Source of the DNA: Anaerobaca lacustris
GTDB lineage: Bacteria; Planctomycetota; Phycisphaerae; Sedimentisphaerales; Anaerobacaceae
Reading direction: 5' to 3'
Assembly: GCF_030012215.1 (NCBI RefSeq)
Contig: NZ_JASCXX010000031.1
Location: 1-54,171 of the forward strand
DNA: 54,171 nucleotides
Under the pieces are notes generated by a model, which ran no database searches, had not been told where the DNA came from, and worked only from the letters and a program-made list of their open reading frames with translations. Shown piece after piece: positions 7,175 to 16,933 of this stretch; the first letter of the stretch is position 1; each line of letters begins with the position of its first letter. The position numbers were made by a program, and so were the translations under genes.

Positions 7175-10060
7175 ATGTGTAAACGACTGTGCTTACTGCT
7201 GGCTCTGGCGATGGCGCTGAGCCTCGGGACTGCCCACGGCGCTGCGGACCCGGACATCATTGGCTGGTGGTGGTTCGATGAAGGCGGCGGAACCACGGCG
7301 GCCGATTCGTCCGGAAACGGCAACAACGGCACCCTTCTGGGCGGGGCCTCGTGGGCGCCCGGCTACTTCCGTACCGCCCTGCAGCTCGACGGCGTGGACG
7401 GCTACGTCGAGGTGCCTCACGATCCGTCACTGAACGTCGACGACGAAGCGACGGTGATGGCCTGGATCAACACTCCCAGGCGGGAGACCCCAGGCCAGGG
7501 CTACCAGGGCGTCATCGGCAAGGGCAACGGCACCGCCCGGTCCTACAGCCTGTACACCACGCCCAACAACCTGCATTTCAGCACGGGCCCATCGGGAGCC
7601 TACATCGGCTCGTCCAGCAGTACTGGAGCCATACCCATCAACGAGTGGGTGCACGTTTGCGGAATGATCATCGACAATGGGCACCAGTACTACGTCAACG
7701 GTGAAGACGCCGGCAGATTCGCAAACGGAGCCGTAGGTCCCGGCGCAGCCGACACGGAGAACCTGGTCATCGGCCGAACGCAGGAAGGCACCGGTCGCAG
7801 TTTCGAAGGCTTGATCGACGACGTCCGCATCTATCGGCGAGGCCTGACGCAGGAGGAAGTGCAACGGATCATGACGGGCAGCGACCTGACCAGCACCACC
7901 GCGGGCAACCCGGTCCCTGGCGACGGCCAGGAGGACGTACGCCGCGACGCGGTTCTCACCTGGACGCCGGGTGAATATGCCGCCACCCATGATGTGTATT
8001 TCGGCACGGTCGCCGACGACGTCAACAACGCCAGTCGCGCCAATCCGATGGGCGTTCTCGTCAGCCAGGGCCAGGCGGCGTCCACCTACGACCCGCCCGG
8101 ACTGCTCGACATCGGCCAGACCTACTACTGGCGCATCGATGAAGTCAATGCTCCACCGAGCAGCACGATCTTCAAGGGAAGCCTCTGGAGCTTCACGGCC
8201 GAGCCTCTGGCCTATCCAATCGCGGGTGTCATCGCCACGAGCAACGGCACCTCCGATGCGACTGCCGGGCCCGAAAAGACGGTCGACGGCTCCGGCCTCA
8301 ACGCCAACGACGAACACTCGACGGCGGCCTCGGACATGTGGCTTGCCCGACCGGGCGACGAGCCGCTCTACATTCAGTACGAATTCGACGGCGTCCACAA
8401 GCTCCACGAAATGCTCGTCTGGAACTACAACGTCCAGTTCGAATTGCTGCTGGGCTTCGGAGTCAAGAACGTGACCATCGAGTACTCCACCGACGGTGAA
8501 GACTGGGCGGCTCTCGGCGACTTCGAGCTGACCCAGGGCATTGCCAGAGCAACGTACGCCGCCAACACAACGATCCCCTTCCAGGGCGTGGCCGCGAGGT
8601 ACGTCCGGCTCCTGGTCAACAGCGGGTACAGCGCAATGGGGCAATACGGCCTCAGTGAAGTGCGGTTCACATACATCCCCGCGCAGGCGCGCGAACCGCA
8701 GCCGGCCGATGGCACCGTTGCCGTGGCGGTGGGCAGCACCCTGAACTGGCGCGGCGGTCGCGATGCGACCTCGCACGATGTGTATCTCGGCAGCGATCCG
8801 GACGAACTGGTGCTGATCGGCAGCGCCCCTGCGGCGACCTTTGTCCCGGCAGAGCTTGTGTTTGGCACGACATACTACTGGAGAATCGATGCGGTCGGCG
8901 ACGAAGTCTGGGCCGGCAATCTCTGGAGCTTCTCCACACAGGAATATGCCTGGATCGACGGATTCGAGACCTACACCGACGACATTGACGCCGGCGAGGC
9001 GATCTTCGACACGTGGCTCGACGGCTGGGTCAACAACACCGGCTCGACGGTCGGCCACCTCCAGACGCCGTTTGCCGAGCGAGGCATCGTCCACAGCGGC
9101 AGTCAGTCGATGCCGCTGCACTACGACAACGCGACTTCGCCGTTCTATTCCGAGGCCGAGCGGGTGTTCGCCTCGCCGCAGAGCTGGACGGGCAACGGCG
9201 CTGACACGCTGGTGCTCTACGTTCGTGGCAACGCGCCGGCCTTCCAGGAAATGGCCGACGGCCAGATTCTCATGAGCGCGATCGGCACCGACATCTGGGA
9301 CAGCGCCGACCAGTTCCGCTATGCCTACAAGAGCCTCAGCGGCAACGGGTCAATCGTCGTCCGCGTCGACAGCCTGGTCCGCAGCGATGGATGGGCGAAG
9401 GCGGGCGTGATGATCCGCGAGACGCTGGAGCCGGGCTCGAAGCACGCGTTCGTAGCCGTGACACCGGACAACGGCGTCTCGTTCCAGCGCCGCCCGGTGG
9501 CCGGGACGACCAGCTACAACACGGACGTGGCCGGGATCGTGGCGCCGCACTGGGTGAAGCTGACGCGAACGGGCAACGTTTTCACCGCCCAGCAGTCGGC
9601 CGACGGCGTGACGTGGGTGGACATCACCCCGACGGCGCCGGTGGAGATCACGATGGCCGCCAACGTCTTCATCGGCCTGGCGTTGACCAGCCACAACGCG
9701 AGCGTGTCGACAGCGGCGGAGTTCTCGAACCTGACGACGACGGGCAACGTCACCGGCGCCTGGCAGACGGCGGGGATCGGTGCGACGCAGCCGGAGGGCA
9801 ACTCGGCCCAGCCGATGTACGTGCGGATCGAAGACAGCACCGGCACGGCCGCGACAGTCGTGAATGCCGATGCGACCATCACGCTGCGTCCGACGTGGCA
9901 GGAATGGAAGATCCCGTACGCCGATCTGGCGGGCGTGAACCTGGGACGCGTGCAGAAGATGTTTATCGGCGTCGGCAGCAAGACCAGCCCGACGGCCGGC
10001 GGCACCGGCACGGTCTACGTGGACGACGTCGGCTTCGGCCGACCAGCCACCGCAGACTGA
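7175..10060 (+). CDS. Giant secreted LamG / F5-8 type C domain protein
   Basis: The protein has 961 residues behind a perfect AAGGAGG ribosome site. Domains in order: signal peptide (1-24); LamG / concanavalin-like lectin domain (about 28-230; [26 protein letters not shown]); an Ig/FN3-like linker (about 235-345; [19 protein letters not shown]); a discoidin / F5-8C-like domain (about 346-500; [20 protein letters not shown]); a second FN3-like unit (to about 590); and a C-terminal beta-rich region (from about 592, [11 protein letters not shown]). That last region includes a DUF1349-like stretch ([31 protein letters not shown]) and ends VDDVGFGRP. It should bind surface or environmental polysaccharide. 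No sorting signal is visible at the C-terminus. The gene at 26072 is a full-length paralogue. Confidence 0.85.
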   Translation: MCKRLCLLLALAMALSLGTAHGAADPDIIGWWWFDEGGGTTAADSSGNGNNGTLLGGASWAPGYFRTALQLDGVDGYVEVPHDPSLNVDDEATVMAWINTPRRETPGQGYQGVIGKGNGTARSYSLYTTPNNLHFSTGPSGAYIGSSSSTGAIPINEWVHVCGMIIDNGHQYYVNGEDAGRFANGAVGPGAADTENLVIGRTQEGTGRSFEGLIDDVRIYRRGLTQEEVQRIMTGSDLTSTTAGNPVPGDGQEDVRRDAVLTWTPGEYAATHDVYFGTVADDVNNASRANPMGVLVSQGQAASTYDPPGLLDIGQTYYWRIDEVNAPPSSTIFKGSLWSFTAEPLAYPIAGVIATSNGTSDATAGPEKTVDGSGLNANDEHSTAASDMWLARPGDEPLYIQYEFDGVHKLHEMLVWNYNVQFELLLGFGVKNVTIEYSTDGEDWAALGDFELTQGIARATYAANTTIPFQGVAARYVRLLVNSGYSAMGQYGLSEVRFTYIPAQAREPQPADGTVAVAVGSTLNWRGGRDATSHDVYLGSDPDELVLIGSAPAATFVPAELVFGTTYYWRIDAVGDEVWAGNLWSFSTQEYAWIDGFETYTDDIDAGEAIFDTWLDGWVNNTGSTVGHLQTPFAERGIVHSGSQSMPLHYDNATSPFYSEAERVFASPQSWTGNGADTLVLYVRGNAPAFQEMADGQILMSAIGTDIWDSADQFRYAYKSLSGNGSIVVRVDSLVRSDGWAKAGVMIRETLEPGSKHAFVAVTPDNGVSFQRRPVAGTTSYNTDVAGIVAPHWVKLTRTGNVFTAQQSADGVTWVDITPTAPVEITMAANVFIGLALTSHNASVSTAAEFSNLTTTGNVTGAWQTAGIGATQPEGNSAQPMYVRIEDSTGTAATVVNADATITLRPTWQEWKIPYADLAGVNLGRVQKMFIGVGSKTSPTAGGTGTVYVDDVGFGRPATAD

Positions 10061-10094
10061 CCTGTGGCGCGAGGCATTTAACGCGGTACAATCT

Positions 10095-10130
10095 GGGGCC
10101 CTTGTCCATCGGACGAGGGCCCCTTGCTGT
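10095..10130 (+). terminator. Terminator of the first LamG gene
   Basis: GGGGCCCTTGTC (10095-10106) pairs with GACGAGGGCCCC (10112-10123) over 12 positions with one G-U pair and a five-base loop. A T-rich tail (TTGCTGTT) follows. Confidence 0.65.
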
Positions 10131-10206
10131 TCGGCCCCTCCTAAGGCATCTGCAACGAAACCCGCTCAGCAGAAGAGGCACCTGTTTGGTCGGGGACAAT
10201 TGACGC

Positions 10207-10235
10207 TTGCCTGCCCGGCGGGCGGGCACTACAAT
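10207..10235 (+). promoter_or_regulatory. Promoter of the pseudopilin gene
   Basis: TTGCCT (10207-10212), 17-bp GC-rich spacer, TACAAT (10230-10235). It is 49 bp upstream of the ATG at 10284. Confidence 0.5.
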
Positions 10236-10283
10236 AGAACCCGTTGTGGAATGGTTCGGTTCCTTCTGGAAGGAGTAAGGCAC

Positions 10284-11039
10284 ATGGGCCTCAAGCGAAA
10301 CGCCTTCACCCTCATCGAGCTGCTCGTCGTGATCGCCATCATCGCCGTTCTCATGGCCATCCTCATGCCCACGCTGGGCCGGGCCCGCGAGCAGGGCAAA
10401 CGAATCGCGTGTCTGAACAACCTCAAGCAGATGACGATGGGCTGGATCCTGTACGCCGACGACAATGACGACAAGGTCGTCCCGGCCAACACGGGCCTCT
10501 CGAACGCCTGGGTCCTTTGGCGCGACCCCAGCACGCCGGAGGAGACCCGGATCGAGGGGATTCGACAGGGTAGGCTCTTTCGCTATTGCCCCGAGCCCAA
10601 ACTGTTCAAATGCCCCACCGGCGTTCGCGGCGAGGTCGTCACCTACGCCATTACCGACGCGATGAACGGCTACGACGGGATTCCCGGAACCGAGAAGCTG
10701 ATGGTCTACCGCCGGATGCAGATCAAGCGGGCCGACCAGAGGATCGTCTTCCTTGATGAGGGCCGCCTCAGTCCTAATAGCTGGACCCTCTGGTACGACC
10801 AGGAACGCTGGTGGGATCAAGTCACCGCACGCCACGGCGACGGGACCAACTTCGGCTTCGCCGACGGCCACAGCGAGTACTGGAAGTGGAAAGACCCTCG
10901 CACTCTTCAGGTCGCCAAGATGGATTACGATCTGTGGCAAAGCAGCGGACGAAACGGCGCGGAGTCGACCCAGCCCGGCAACGAAGACCTGCACCGCGTG
11001 CAGCGAGGCGTTTGGACCAAGCTGGGCTATGAGCCCTGA
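10284..11039 (+). CDS. Type II secretion-like pseudopilin with H-X9-DG domain
   Basis: The protein has 251 residues. The class III prepilin signal [20 protein letters not shown] begins at residue 4, so a PilD-type peptidase should cut just before the Phe and methylate it. The hydrophobic helix is followed by [16 protein letters not shown], the usual continuation in planctomycete pseudopilins. Near the C-terminus [19 protein letters not shown] matches the H-X9-DG processing-associated domain. AGGAG lies eight bases before the ATG; an in-frame TTG at 10200 would put the pilin signal inside the protein and is rejected. Planctomycetes carry many such genes, often beside secreted proteins like the LamG gene just upstream. 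Individual roles are unknown. Confidence 0.9.
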   Translation: MGLKRNAFTLIELLVVIAIIAVLMAILMPTLGRAREQGKRIACLNNLKQMTMGWILYADDNDDKVVPANTGLSNAWVLWRDPSTPEETRIEGIRQGRLFRYCPEPKLFKCPTGVRGEVVTYAITDAMNGYDGIPGTEKLMVYRRMQIKRADQRIVFLDEGRLSPNSWTLWYDQERWWDQVTARHGDGTNFGFADGHSEYWKWKDPRTLQVAKMDYDLWQSSGRNGAESTQPGNEDLHRVQRGVWTKLGYEP

Positions 11040-11054
11040 TCGGCGATCTGCCTT

Positions 11055-12293
11055 TTACGAGGCACTGTCCTTGAAGTAGTGATACAGCGCCTCGCAGAGC
11101 TGGGCGCCGAGGAGTTGCCAGTTCTTCGCCGAGGGGTAGTCGTCCAGGCCGGCAATCCAGTTGGCGTTCAATTCCAGAACGCAGGCGTCGATTCCGAACC
11201 GCTCCAACAGCCCCTCGCCGATACTTCCGGGGTTCCGGAAGCTTGCCGTCGTACTGCCCTCGGTAAACCAGGTGTGCTCTCGCAGCATAGTTTCGAGCCT
11301 TGCCATCTTCGCAAGGTACTCTTCCAGGTCGATGTCGGGACGGCTGACGTGCAGTTTGCCGGAGTTGTCGTTGTGCAGGTCGATCATCAGATGAGGCGCT
11401 CGCCCTTGCTGCACCATCGATGCCAGCCAGGTTTCGAGAGCTTGGTTCTCCGGATTGATCCTCGGGTCCGGCGGCCGATCCCACTGGCGGTTCAGGTCGG
11501 CGCCGAGCACGTTGAATCGCGTCCAGCCGCGAACGACCCCGTCCTTGTTGGCCATCGGCATCACGTAGACGCAGTAGCGACGCAGGCAACGCCGCGCATC
11601 GGCGTCGTCCCGGAGCAGGCGTTCGACCAGGCCCTGGACGACCCAACTGCCGCCCGGCTCCCAGGGATGGGCCCGCGCCCGCAGCAGGACGCGATGCGGC
11701 GCCTCGACGCGACCGATGCGGATGATTTCCAACTGCCGCCCTTCGACCGTCTTGCCGATGGTCGTGATCTCCACGTTCGGATTCGCCGCGATTCTCTCCT
11801 TGAGCGTTTCGAGGTCGGACAACCGATACGGTTCGAGACGAGCGACATACAACGAGCCGGTGCGGACCGTCACGCCGAATCGCAGGCAGTTGTCCTTCGT
11901 GGTCTCCAGGCGAATGACGCGCCACGTCCTGGCGTCCTCGGAGATGAAGCCGATCGTCCGATTGTCCAGAGGAGAGCCTCTTCGACCGTTCCAGACGTTG
12001 TCGAAGTTGTGCAGCACAAAGGTCAGCTCGGCACCGGGGACCGCCTGGATCTCGAAGAACCAGTGGCCGTTGGCCCGATTGGGCGAGGACCGTTCGTGAT
12101 CGTAGATCAGGTAGACGTGCACCGCGCCGTCGGAACCGATTTCCCAATACAGGGGCGAAGCATGCTCGAAGCTCGTGTTGAGATAATGAAGCGGCGACGA
12201 CCAGTCCACGGTCTGACCCGCAGCCACCGTGCCCAGAGCCAGCGCAAACAAGACCGACCAATGCCAGGCAACCTCAAGGTTTCTGTTTCGCAT
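11055..12293 (-). CDS. M14-family zinc carboxypeptidase, exported
   Basis: The product is 412 residues with an N-terminal signal peptide (to about residue 27). A beta-sandwich N-terminal domain (about 30-155) of the kind found in cytosolic-carboxypeptidase-like M14 enzymes precedes the catalytic domain. Zinc ligands are visible as H209-P-W-E212 and H307 (MIDLHND). A substrate-binding Asn-Arg pair follows GADL (268-269). Glu374 in CVLELNANW is the likely catalytic acid. GAGGAG is seven bases from the ATG at 12293 and only one base from the ATG at 12299, so the former is preferred. The family removes C-terminal residues from peptides or side-chain-linked amino acids; the substrate here is unknown. 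Confidence 0.85.
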   Translation of the reverse strand: MRNRNLEVAWHWSVLFALALGTVAAGQTVDWSSPLHYLNTSFEHASPLYWEIGSDGAVHVYLIYDHERSSPNRANGHWFFEIQAVPGAELTFVLHNFDNVWNGRRGSPLDNRTIGFISEDARTWRVIRLETTKDNCLRFGVTVRTGSLYVARLEPYRLSDLETLKERIAANPNVEITTIGKTVEGRQLEIIRIGRVEAPHRVLLRARAHPWEPGGSWVVQGLVERLLRDDADARRCLRRYCVYVMPMANKDGVVRGWTRFNVLGADLNRQWDRPPDPRINPENQALETWLASMVQQGRAPHLMIDLHNDNSGKLHVSRPDIDLEEYLAKMARLETMLREHTWFTEGSTTASFRNPGSIGEGLLERFGIDACVLELNANWIAGLDDYPSAKNWQLLGAQLCEALYHYFKDSAS

Positions 12294-12331
12294 GTCCATT
12301 CTCCTCAGATCCTGCCATTGTGAACGGGGTC

Positions 12332-12360
12332 AGTGTAGCACGAGGGCGGCCGCAGGACAA
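12332..12360 (-). promoter_or_regulatory. Promoter of the M14 carboxypeptidase gene
   Basis: On the minus strand: TTGTCC (12355-12360), 17-bp spacer, TACACT (12332-12337), about 40 bp upstream of the start. Confidence 0.55.
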
Positions 12361-12376
12361 TCATCACCAAATCCGC

Positions 12377-12404
12377 TTGACCTGCAACGTCGGGCCGATA
12401 GGAT
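12377..12404 (+). promoter_or_regulatory. Promoter of the HAD / EamA gene pair
   Basis: TTGACC (12377-12382), 16-bp spacer, TAGGAT (12399-12404). It lies back to back with the minus-strand promoter at 12332-12360. Confidence 0.45.
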
Positions 12405-12457
12405 GGACCGCCTTTGTGACGACGTTTCCAGGGTTCGCAGAAAAGGAAAGTCTGAAT

Positions 12458-13138
12458 ATGGCCGCATCGGACGGACAACGGGGTGTGATCTTCGATATGG
12501 ACGGGGTCCTGGTCGACAGCGGCTGGGCCCATCGGCAGGCGTGGTTCGACCTGGCGGCGGCCGAGGGACTGGAGATGTCCGATGCGTTCTTCAGCCACAC
12601 GTTCGGCATGCAAAACGACACCATCCTGCCGATGCTGCGGCCGGACATCTCGGCCGGCGAACTGGAGCGACTCTCCGACTGGAAGGAACGCCGATACCGC
12701 GAACTCGTCCACAGCCGGCCCAAGGCCGCTGAAGGCGTGCTCGCCCTGCTGAGCGATCTCAAGGCCAAGGGCTTTCGGCTGGCGATCGGCTCGTCGGCGC
12801 CCCGGGCGAACCTCGACGTCTTCTGGGGACCGCTGGGCCTGGGCGACTACTTCGAGGCCACTGTGACCAAAGAGCAGGTGGTCGAGGGCAAGCCGGCCCC
12901 CGAGACGTTCCTGAAGGCGGCCGCGGCGCTTTCTCTGGCCCCCGAGCGATGCGTCGTCGTCGAAGACGCGGTGCATGGGGTCCAGGCGGCCAAGGCCGCC
13001 GGGATGCGGGCGGTCGCCGTGACGACAACGCGAAGCCGCGGGGAGCTGTTTCAGGCCGACCGCGTCGTCGATAGCCTGGCGGAGCTGAGCGCCGATGATT
13101 TCGCGGCGATGTTGAATTCCGGCCGTGCCAGGGCATGA
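12458..13138 (+). CDS. HAD hydrolase, beta-phosphoglucomutase / sugar phosphatase type
   Basis: From ATG 12458 (AAAGGAAAG seven bases upstream) the product is 226 residues. HAD motif I is FDMDGVLVDS with nucleophile Asp13 and acid/base Asp15. Motif II is IGSSAPR, motif III the Lys of EGKPAPETF, and motif IV VVVEDAVHGVQAA. A helical cap between motifs I and II places it in the beta-phosphoglucomutase / 2-deoxyglucose-6-phosphatase group. An upstream in-frame start at 12320 would run through the promoter region and is rejected. The stop overlaps the ATG of the EamA transporter (ATGA), so the two are translationally coupled. This suggests metabolite handling plus transport. Mutase versus phosphatase cannot be decided. 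Confidence 0.85.
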   Translation: MAASDGQRGVIFDMDGVLVDSGWAHRQAWFDLAAAEGLEMSDAFFSHTFGMQNDTILPMLRPDISAGELERLSDWKERRYRELVHSRPKAAEGVLALLSDLKAKGFRLAIGSSAPRANLDVFWGPLGLGDYFEATVTKEQVVEGKPAPETFLKAAAALSLAPERCVVVEDAVHGVQAAKAAGMRAVAVTTTRSRGELFQADRVVDSLAELSADDFAAMLNSGRARA

Positions 13139-14028
13139 AGACCTACCTCAAATTGTGGCTGACGGCGATGTTCTGGGCCGGTGCATTTATCGCCGGCAAG
13201 CACGTCTCCGATCACCTTGGTCCGTTCGCCATCGCGTTTCTGCGGTTTGCCCTGGCCTCCGTACTGCTCCTGGCGATGGTCCGACATAGCTACGGCACGC
13301 TGCCCCGACTGGATCGAAAGCAGGTCCTGGCCATCCTGCTGCTGGGCGCCACAGGCGTCTTCGCCTACAACGCCATGTTCTTCAAAGGCCTGAGTCTCAT
13401 CGAGGCCGGCCGCGCGTCGGTCATCATCGCCACGAGTCCGGCCTTCATCGCCATCGGCTCGGCGGCGTTCTTCAAAGAGCGGCTCGGGCTGGTCCGGACG
13501 TTCGGCGTCCTGCTTTCAGTCTTCGGAGCGGCCGTGGTCGTTTCGCGAGGCGATCTGCGACAGGTCCTGGCCGGCGGCGCCGGTCTGGGCGAGGCGCTGA
13601 TCCTCGGCTGCGTGCTGAGCTGGGCCGCCTACTCCCTGATCGGCAAGCGGGTCATGCGGGACCTTTCGCCCCTCGTGGCGGTTGGTTACTCCATCGTGGC
13701 CGGGTCGGTCGCCCTGGGCATCGCGGCGTGTTTCGATGGACTTGGGCACGACATCGCTCAGGCGACGGCCCTGGACTGGTTGGCCATCGTCTACATGACG
13801 GTCTTCGCCACCGTCCTGGGTTTCGTCTGGTTCTATGAAGGCGTTCGCGAAATCGGCCCGACGCGCGCGAGCCTGTGCATCAACTTCGTCCCCGTGTTCG
13901 CGGTCCTGCTGGCCTGGCTCTTCCTGCGCGAGCCGCTAACCGCCTCGCTGGCTCTGGGCGCTGCCCTCGTCCTGTCCGGCACCTTTATGACCAACAGCAC
14001 GTCTCGCCGACGCAGAGAAGACGATTGA
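13135..14028 (+). CDS. EamA / DMT-family transporter
   Basis: The protein has 297 residues with ten hydrophobic helices in two homologous five-helix halves, the standard drug/metabolite transporter layout. FWAGAFIAGK and the SPAFIAIGSAAFFKERLG segment close the first EamA repeat. The second repeat ends FVPVFAVLLAWLFLREPLT. Its ATG overlaps the stop of the HAD gene by four bases. The last 93 bp lie opposite the 3' end of the converging gene at 13936-15081. Substrates of this family range from amino acids to nucleotides and sugars and cannot be predicted from sequence. Confidence 0.88.
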   Translation: MKTYLKLWLTAMFWAGAFIAGKHVSDHLGPFAIAFLRFALASVLLLAMVRHSYGTLPRLDRKQVLAILLLGATGVFAYNAMFFKGLSLIEAGRASVIIATSPAFIAIGSAAFFKERLGLVRTFGVLLSVFGAAVVVSRGDLRQVLAGGAGLGEALILGCVLSWAAYSLIGKRVMRDLSPLVAVGYSIVAGSVALGIAACFDGLGHDIAQATALDWLAIVYMTVFATVLGFVWFYEGVREIGPTRASLCINFVPVFAVLLAWLFLREPLTASLALGAALVLSGTFMTNSTSRRRREDD

Positions 14029-15081
14029 CGTGCTGGTGGCGTCGAATGCTTCCCCTCCGGACGTCTGCTCCTGCGCCCCCTCAATGCGTCTGGAACGCCG
14101 TTGTAGCGCTGCACCCGTACGCAGGTAGGCCAGATAACGTTCGGGGTCGTCGAGCAGCATCGCTCTCTCACGTTCCCACTCCTGCCGATCCTTCGATCTG
14201 TACCACTCTCTGATGGACCCCGAGATCCGGCTCCGGATCGTCCTCCTGAGTTTGGCAGGGATCAGAACGGTTGAGAGCCTGGCCGTGGCGCCAAGGAGGC
14301 CGCGGCGCTGCGAGGGACGGACCGTGCAATCGATCACGTTCTGCTGATCGACGACGGCCGCCGTCATGAGATGGAAGATCATGTCTCCGTGAACGGCTCC
14401 GAACAACGCGTGCTCACCTCCACCGTTCGAACGGAATAGCGGATGCCACGTCAGCCCCTCCACAAAGATCCGGAAGCCATAGCCAACGCCCGAGTCTCCG
14501 CAATGAGGACACGCCTGACGATACCGTTGATAGTCCGCTGAATTCAGTTCTTTCTCCGTCAGCAGCAGCCTTGGGTGGTACTTCAGATAGAACTCGCGAG
14601 GGAACAGAATCCCCGCCGTCAGCGGCTTGTAGTCTGTCTTCTCGTCCCGCACCGTCCCAGCGAGCACGCAACGGTCCGACAACTTGGCGATCAACTCCCG
14701 GTCCCAGCCATGCTGGATGGGGAAGGAATCCACGTGCAACACGGCGATGTGCGTCACGCCGTCACTGATTGCCTGGCGGATCAATTGTTCGAGGTACCAC
14801 GAGTGTTCGTACTTACAGTCCTGGTGCACCCCCCCCTTCATGCCGGCTTGTCCGCGCTCGTGACTGAGCAGTCCGCTGCCGGCGACATAGCTCTCGCAGG
14901 GACAGACCTTGACTTTCCGATGCGCTTCGAGCTTCTCGCGAAACTGCGGCAACAGCCGGTTCACGGCGGCATAGATCGTATAAGGGAGCGTTGTGTTCTT
15001 TTCGATTTGACGGAGGTGCAGGTCGAGGAGTCGCTCGTTCCTCTCACTGACCATGTACACCACGGCAATCCCCAGCTTCAT
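13936..15081 (-). CDS. Putative GT-A-like glycosyltransferase or related protein
   Basis: The 381-residue product begins with a Rossmann-like strand (KLGIAVVYMVSERNERLLDLHL), as in family 2 glycosyltransferases. The segment TIYAAVNRL follows, and HIAVLHVDSFPIQHGWDREL stands where a nucleotide-sugar DxD-type motif is expected. A CPHCGDSGVGYGF segment follows, then HPLFRSNGGGEHALFGAVHGDMIFH. The C-terminal ~70 residues are basic and low-complexity. AAGGGG precedes the ATG. The final 31 codons are antisense to the EamA gene and have no domain-like character, so an older stop may have been lost. The glycosyltransferase call is a fold-level guess; it could also be a surface-glycan modification protein working with the adjacent dehydrogenase. 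Confidence 0.6.
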   Translation of the reverse strand: MKLGIAVVYMVSERNERLLDLHLRQIEKNTTLPYTIYAAVNRLLPQFREKLEAHRKVKVCPCESYVAGSGLLSHERGQAGMKGGVHQDCKYEHSWYLEQLIRQAISDGVTHIAVLHVDSFPIQHGWDRELIAKLSDRCVLAGTVRDEKTDYKPLTAGILFPREFYLKYHPRLLLTEKELNSADYQRYRQACPHCGDSGVGYGFRIFVEGLTWHPLFRSNGGGEHALFGAVHGDMIFHLMTAAVVDQQNVIDCTVRPSQRRGLLGATARLSTVLIPAKLRRTIRSRISGSIREWYRSKDRQEWERERAMLLDDPERYLAYLRTGAALQRRSRRIEGAQEQTSGGEAFDATSTSIVFSASARRAVGHKGAGQDEGSAQSQRGG

Positions 15082-15240
15082 GCCGCCACCCCTTCAACAT
15101 CCCTGTCTGTCGGCCACGCAAAGCTCTCTGCAAGAAACAGGCGCGGCGCGGTCCACCCCCGGATCGCCCGGGCACAAGACACATCTCCCCGCGACCGCCG
15201 ATCGAGGTGCGGAGAGAACCGATGGCGCCACACCGGTCGG

Positions 15241-16530
15241 CTACACGGACGCCGCGTGCGATTCCTCACGAGCCAGCGCGTACAGTCGATAGTCCTGACG
15301 GTGCAAATCGTAAACAACATCCTCCATGAAGATCTTCTCGTCCTTGGCCACATTCCGTTTCAGCGTCACCTCGTCGGCCAGACAAATCGGCAGCCCTTCC
15401 CGCGCTTCGTTCTCCGCGCAGTTCTCGATCATCCCGTAGCAGGTATACCCGCCGATCCCGTCCAGCGTCTCCCCTCGGCGCAGATTGCGTTTGGCGTAGG
15501 CGTATACGTTCGTCCTGAACCCGGCCACCGGCTGGAGCAGAGCCTCGTGGTCGAGGAACGCCTCGGCCACGCATTGCATGGCTTCGACGTGACAAAGATG
15601 ATAGGGCCGGTGGAACACATAGTAAGGACCGTTGCCCATCTGCGAAGGGAAGTAGTCCATCATCATCTGCTGAAACGGATGGTCCGATCGCGCGATGATG
15701 AACACGCCGCCATACGGTCTGGCCCCCAGGACGTAATCGACGACGGCGCCCCGGCCGTCCACCATGCGGTTGAGGTCAAACCGATCGAACACCTCCAGGA
15801 GGTCTTTCGTCCTGGGGCCGTGCATGCCCGGCTTGTCGGTCTCCAGCCCCAGGGCGTTGGCCACCAGCGCCATCTCGACGCACAGCTTCGTCCCGTCAGT
15901 GTATGCCGTGCACATCTTGTAGTCGAGAAATCGCTTGTCCGCCTCCGGAACGATCGACGCCGGATCGACGTACCGGTCGAGAAACCCCTTGATGTTGCCA
16001 GCCATGACCAGCTCGAATCCCCACAAGGCGACCTCATCGACCAGCCGCTTGATCACGCCCGGCTGATCCCCGTCGCACGTTGTGTAGACGACCCCATTCC
16101 TGCGGGCCAGGCTCAACAGATACGGACCGAAGATCAGATCCGACTCGGCGTTCATCATGACCACGTGGATGCGGTTCTCCAACGCCACCGCCGCGAAATG
16201 GCCTCCCCCGGCCACCGAACTGGACGACTCGATCATCACGTCCACCGATTCGCACCGGGCCAGCAACTCGCCGTCTTCGCACACGCCTATCGCGCCCCGC
16301 GCGATGGTATCGTGCAGATCGGCGAGGTTCTGCGCGACAGCGTACCTGCGGCCAAACGCTTGGCAGGCAGCCACAGCTTTGTCGACCTTGATGTCCGCCA
16401 CCGCCACACACTCGATGCCGGGGGTGATGCCGCACTGATACAGCAGCGCCTTGCCGGTATGGCCGGTCCCTATCACAGCGACGCGGATGGGCCTGGCGAG
16501 AGACTTGAGCCGTGAAAGGACGTCTGCCAT
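15241..16530 (-). CDS. NAD(P)-binding dehydrogenase with SAF domain (COG4091-like)
   Basis: From ATG 16530 (GGAG nine bases upstream) the product is 429 residues; a longer in-frame start at 16566 is less likely. Residues 16-30 hold a Rossmann dinucleotide site (VAVIGTGHTGKAL). VMIESSSSVAGGGHFAAVALEN and VVMMNAESD fit homoserine-dehydrogenase-like folds. The C-terminal part (LRRGETLDGIGGYTCYG, then LPICLADEVTLKRNV) is a SAF domain. Proteins of this layout are annotated as homoserine dehydrogenase-like, but several act on sugar acids or keto sugars. With a putative glycosyltransferase downstream on the same strand, a role in sugar or surface-glycan metabolism is plausible but unproven. Confidence 0.8.
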   Translation of the reverse strand: MADVLSRLKSLARPIRVAVIGTGHTGKALLYQCGITPGIECVAVADIKVDKAVAACQAFGRRYAVAQNLADLHDTIARGAIGVCEDGELLARCESVDVMIESSSSVAGGGHFAAVALENRIHVVMMNAESDLIFGPYLLSLARRNGVVYTTCDGDQPGVIKRLVDEVALWGFELVMAGNIKGFLDRYVDPASIVPEADKRFLDYKMCTAYTDGTKLCVEMALVANALGLETDKPGMHGPRTKDLLEVFDRFDLNRMVDGRGAVVDYVLGARPYGGVFIIARSDHPFQQMMMDYFPSQMGNGPYYVFHRPYHLCHVEAMQCVAEAFLDHEALLQPVAGFRTNVYAYAKRNLRRGETLDGIGGYTCYGMIENCAENEAREGLPICLADEVTLKRNVAKDEKIFMEDVVYDLHRQDYRLYALAREESHAASV

Positions 16531-16933
16531 AGATCCATCTCCGACAGAACAACAAATAGAACACAAAACTCGACACCTGCAGATTCTTCAGATGCGCTGC
16601 CGCCTCAGGAGGCGCGCAGACAACGAAAGCGTCCGCCGCACATCTGCCCTCTTGAGTATCGGCGCAGCGAATCCCGTTGTATGAGCGAAATCGGCCCGCT
16701 TTCTCACCGCGTCCACGCGGACACCAAGCCGGAACCGCCCACCGCAGTTCGACCCCACACAGCCAGCGATATTATCAGCCCCATCCGATGGTTGACAATC
16801 GGCAATTCCAATATCTTGCCATTTTCTCTTCGAATGCTTTCCATTCCGCCCCGATACAGCAGAGTCCGCGACACAGCCTCTGCGGGCCCAAACGGCTGGC
16901 GTCGGGCCCCCCTGCTGCGGCCACGAAAACGCA
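16531..16933. other. 403-bp gap between the AsmA-like and SAF dehydrogenase genes
   Basis: No believable gene is seen here. A minus-strand promoter lies at 16769-16798, leaving a leader of about 230 nt before the SAF dehydrogenase. I see no clear terminator for the AsmA-like gene. Confidence 0.5.
16769..16798 (-). promoter_or_regulatory. Promoter upstream of the SAF dehydrogenase
   Basis: On the minus strand: TTGTCA (16793-16798), 18-bp spacer, TAATAT (16769-16774). Confidence 0.55.

Noticed and set aside
14575-16515. Plus-strand open frame of 646 codons
   Set aside because: It runs through two minus-strand genes with recognisable motifs; it is the shadow of their third-position GC bias.
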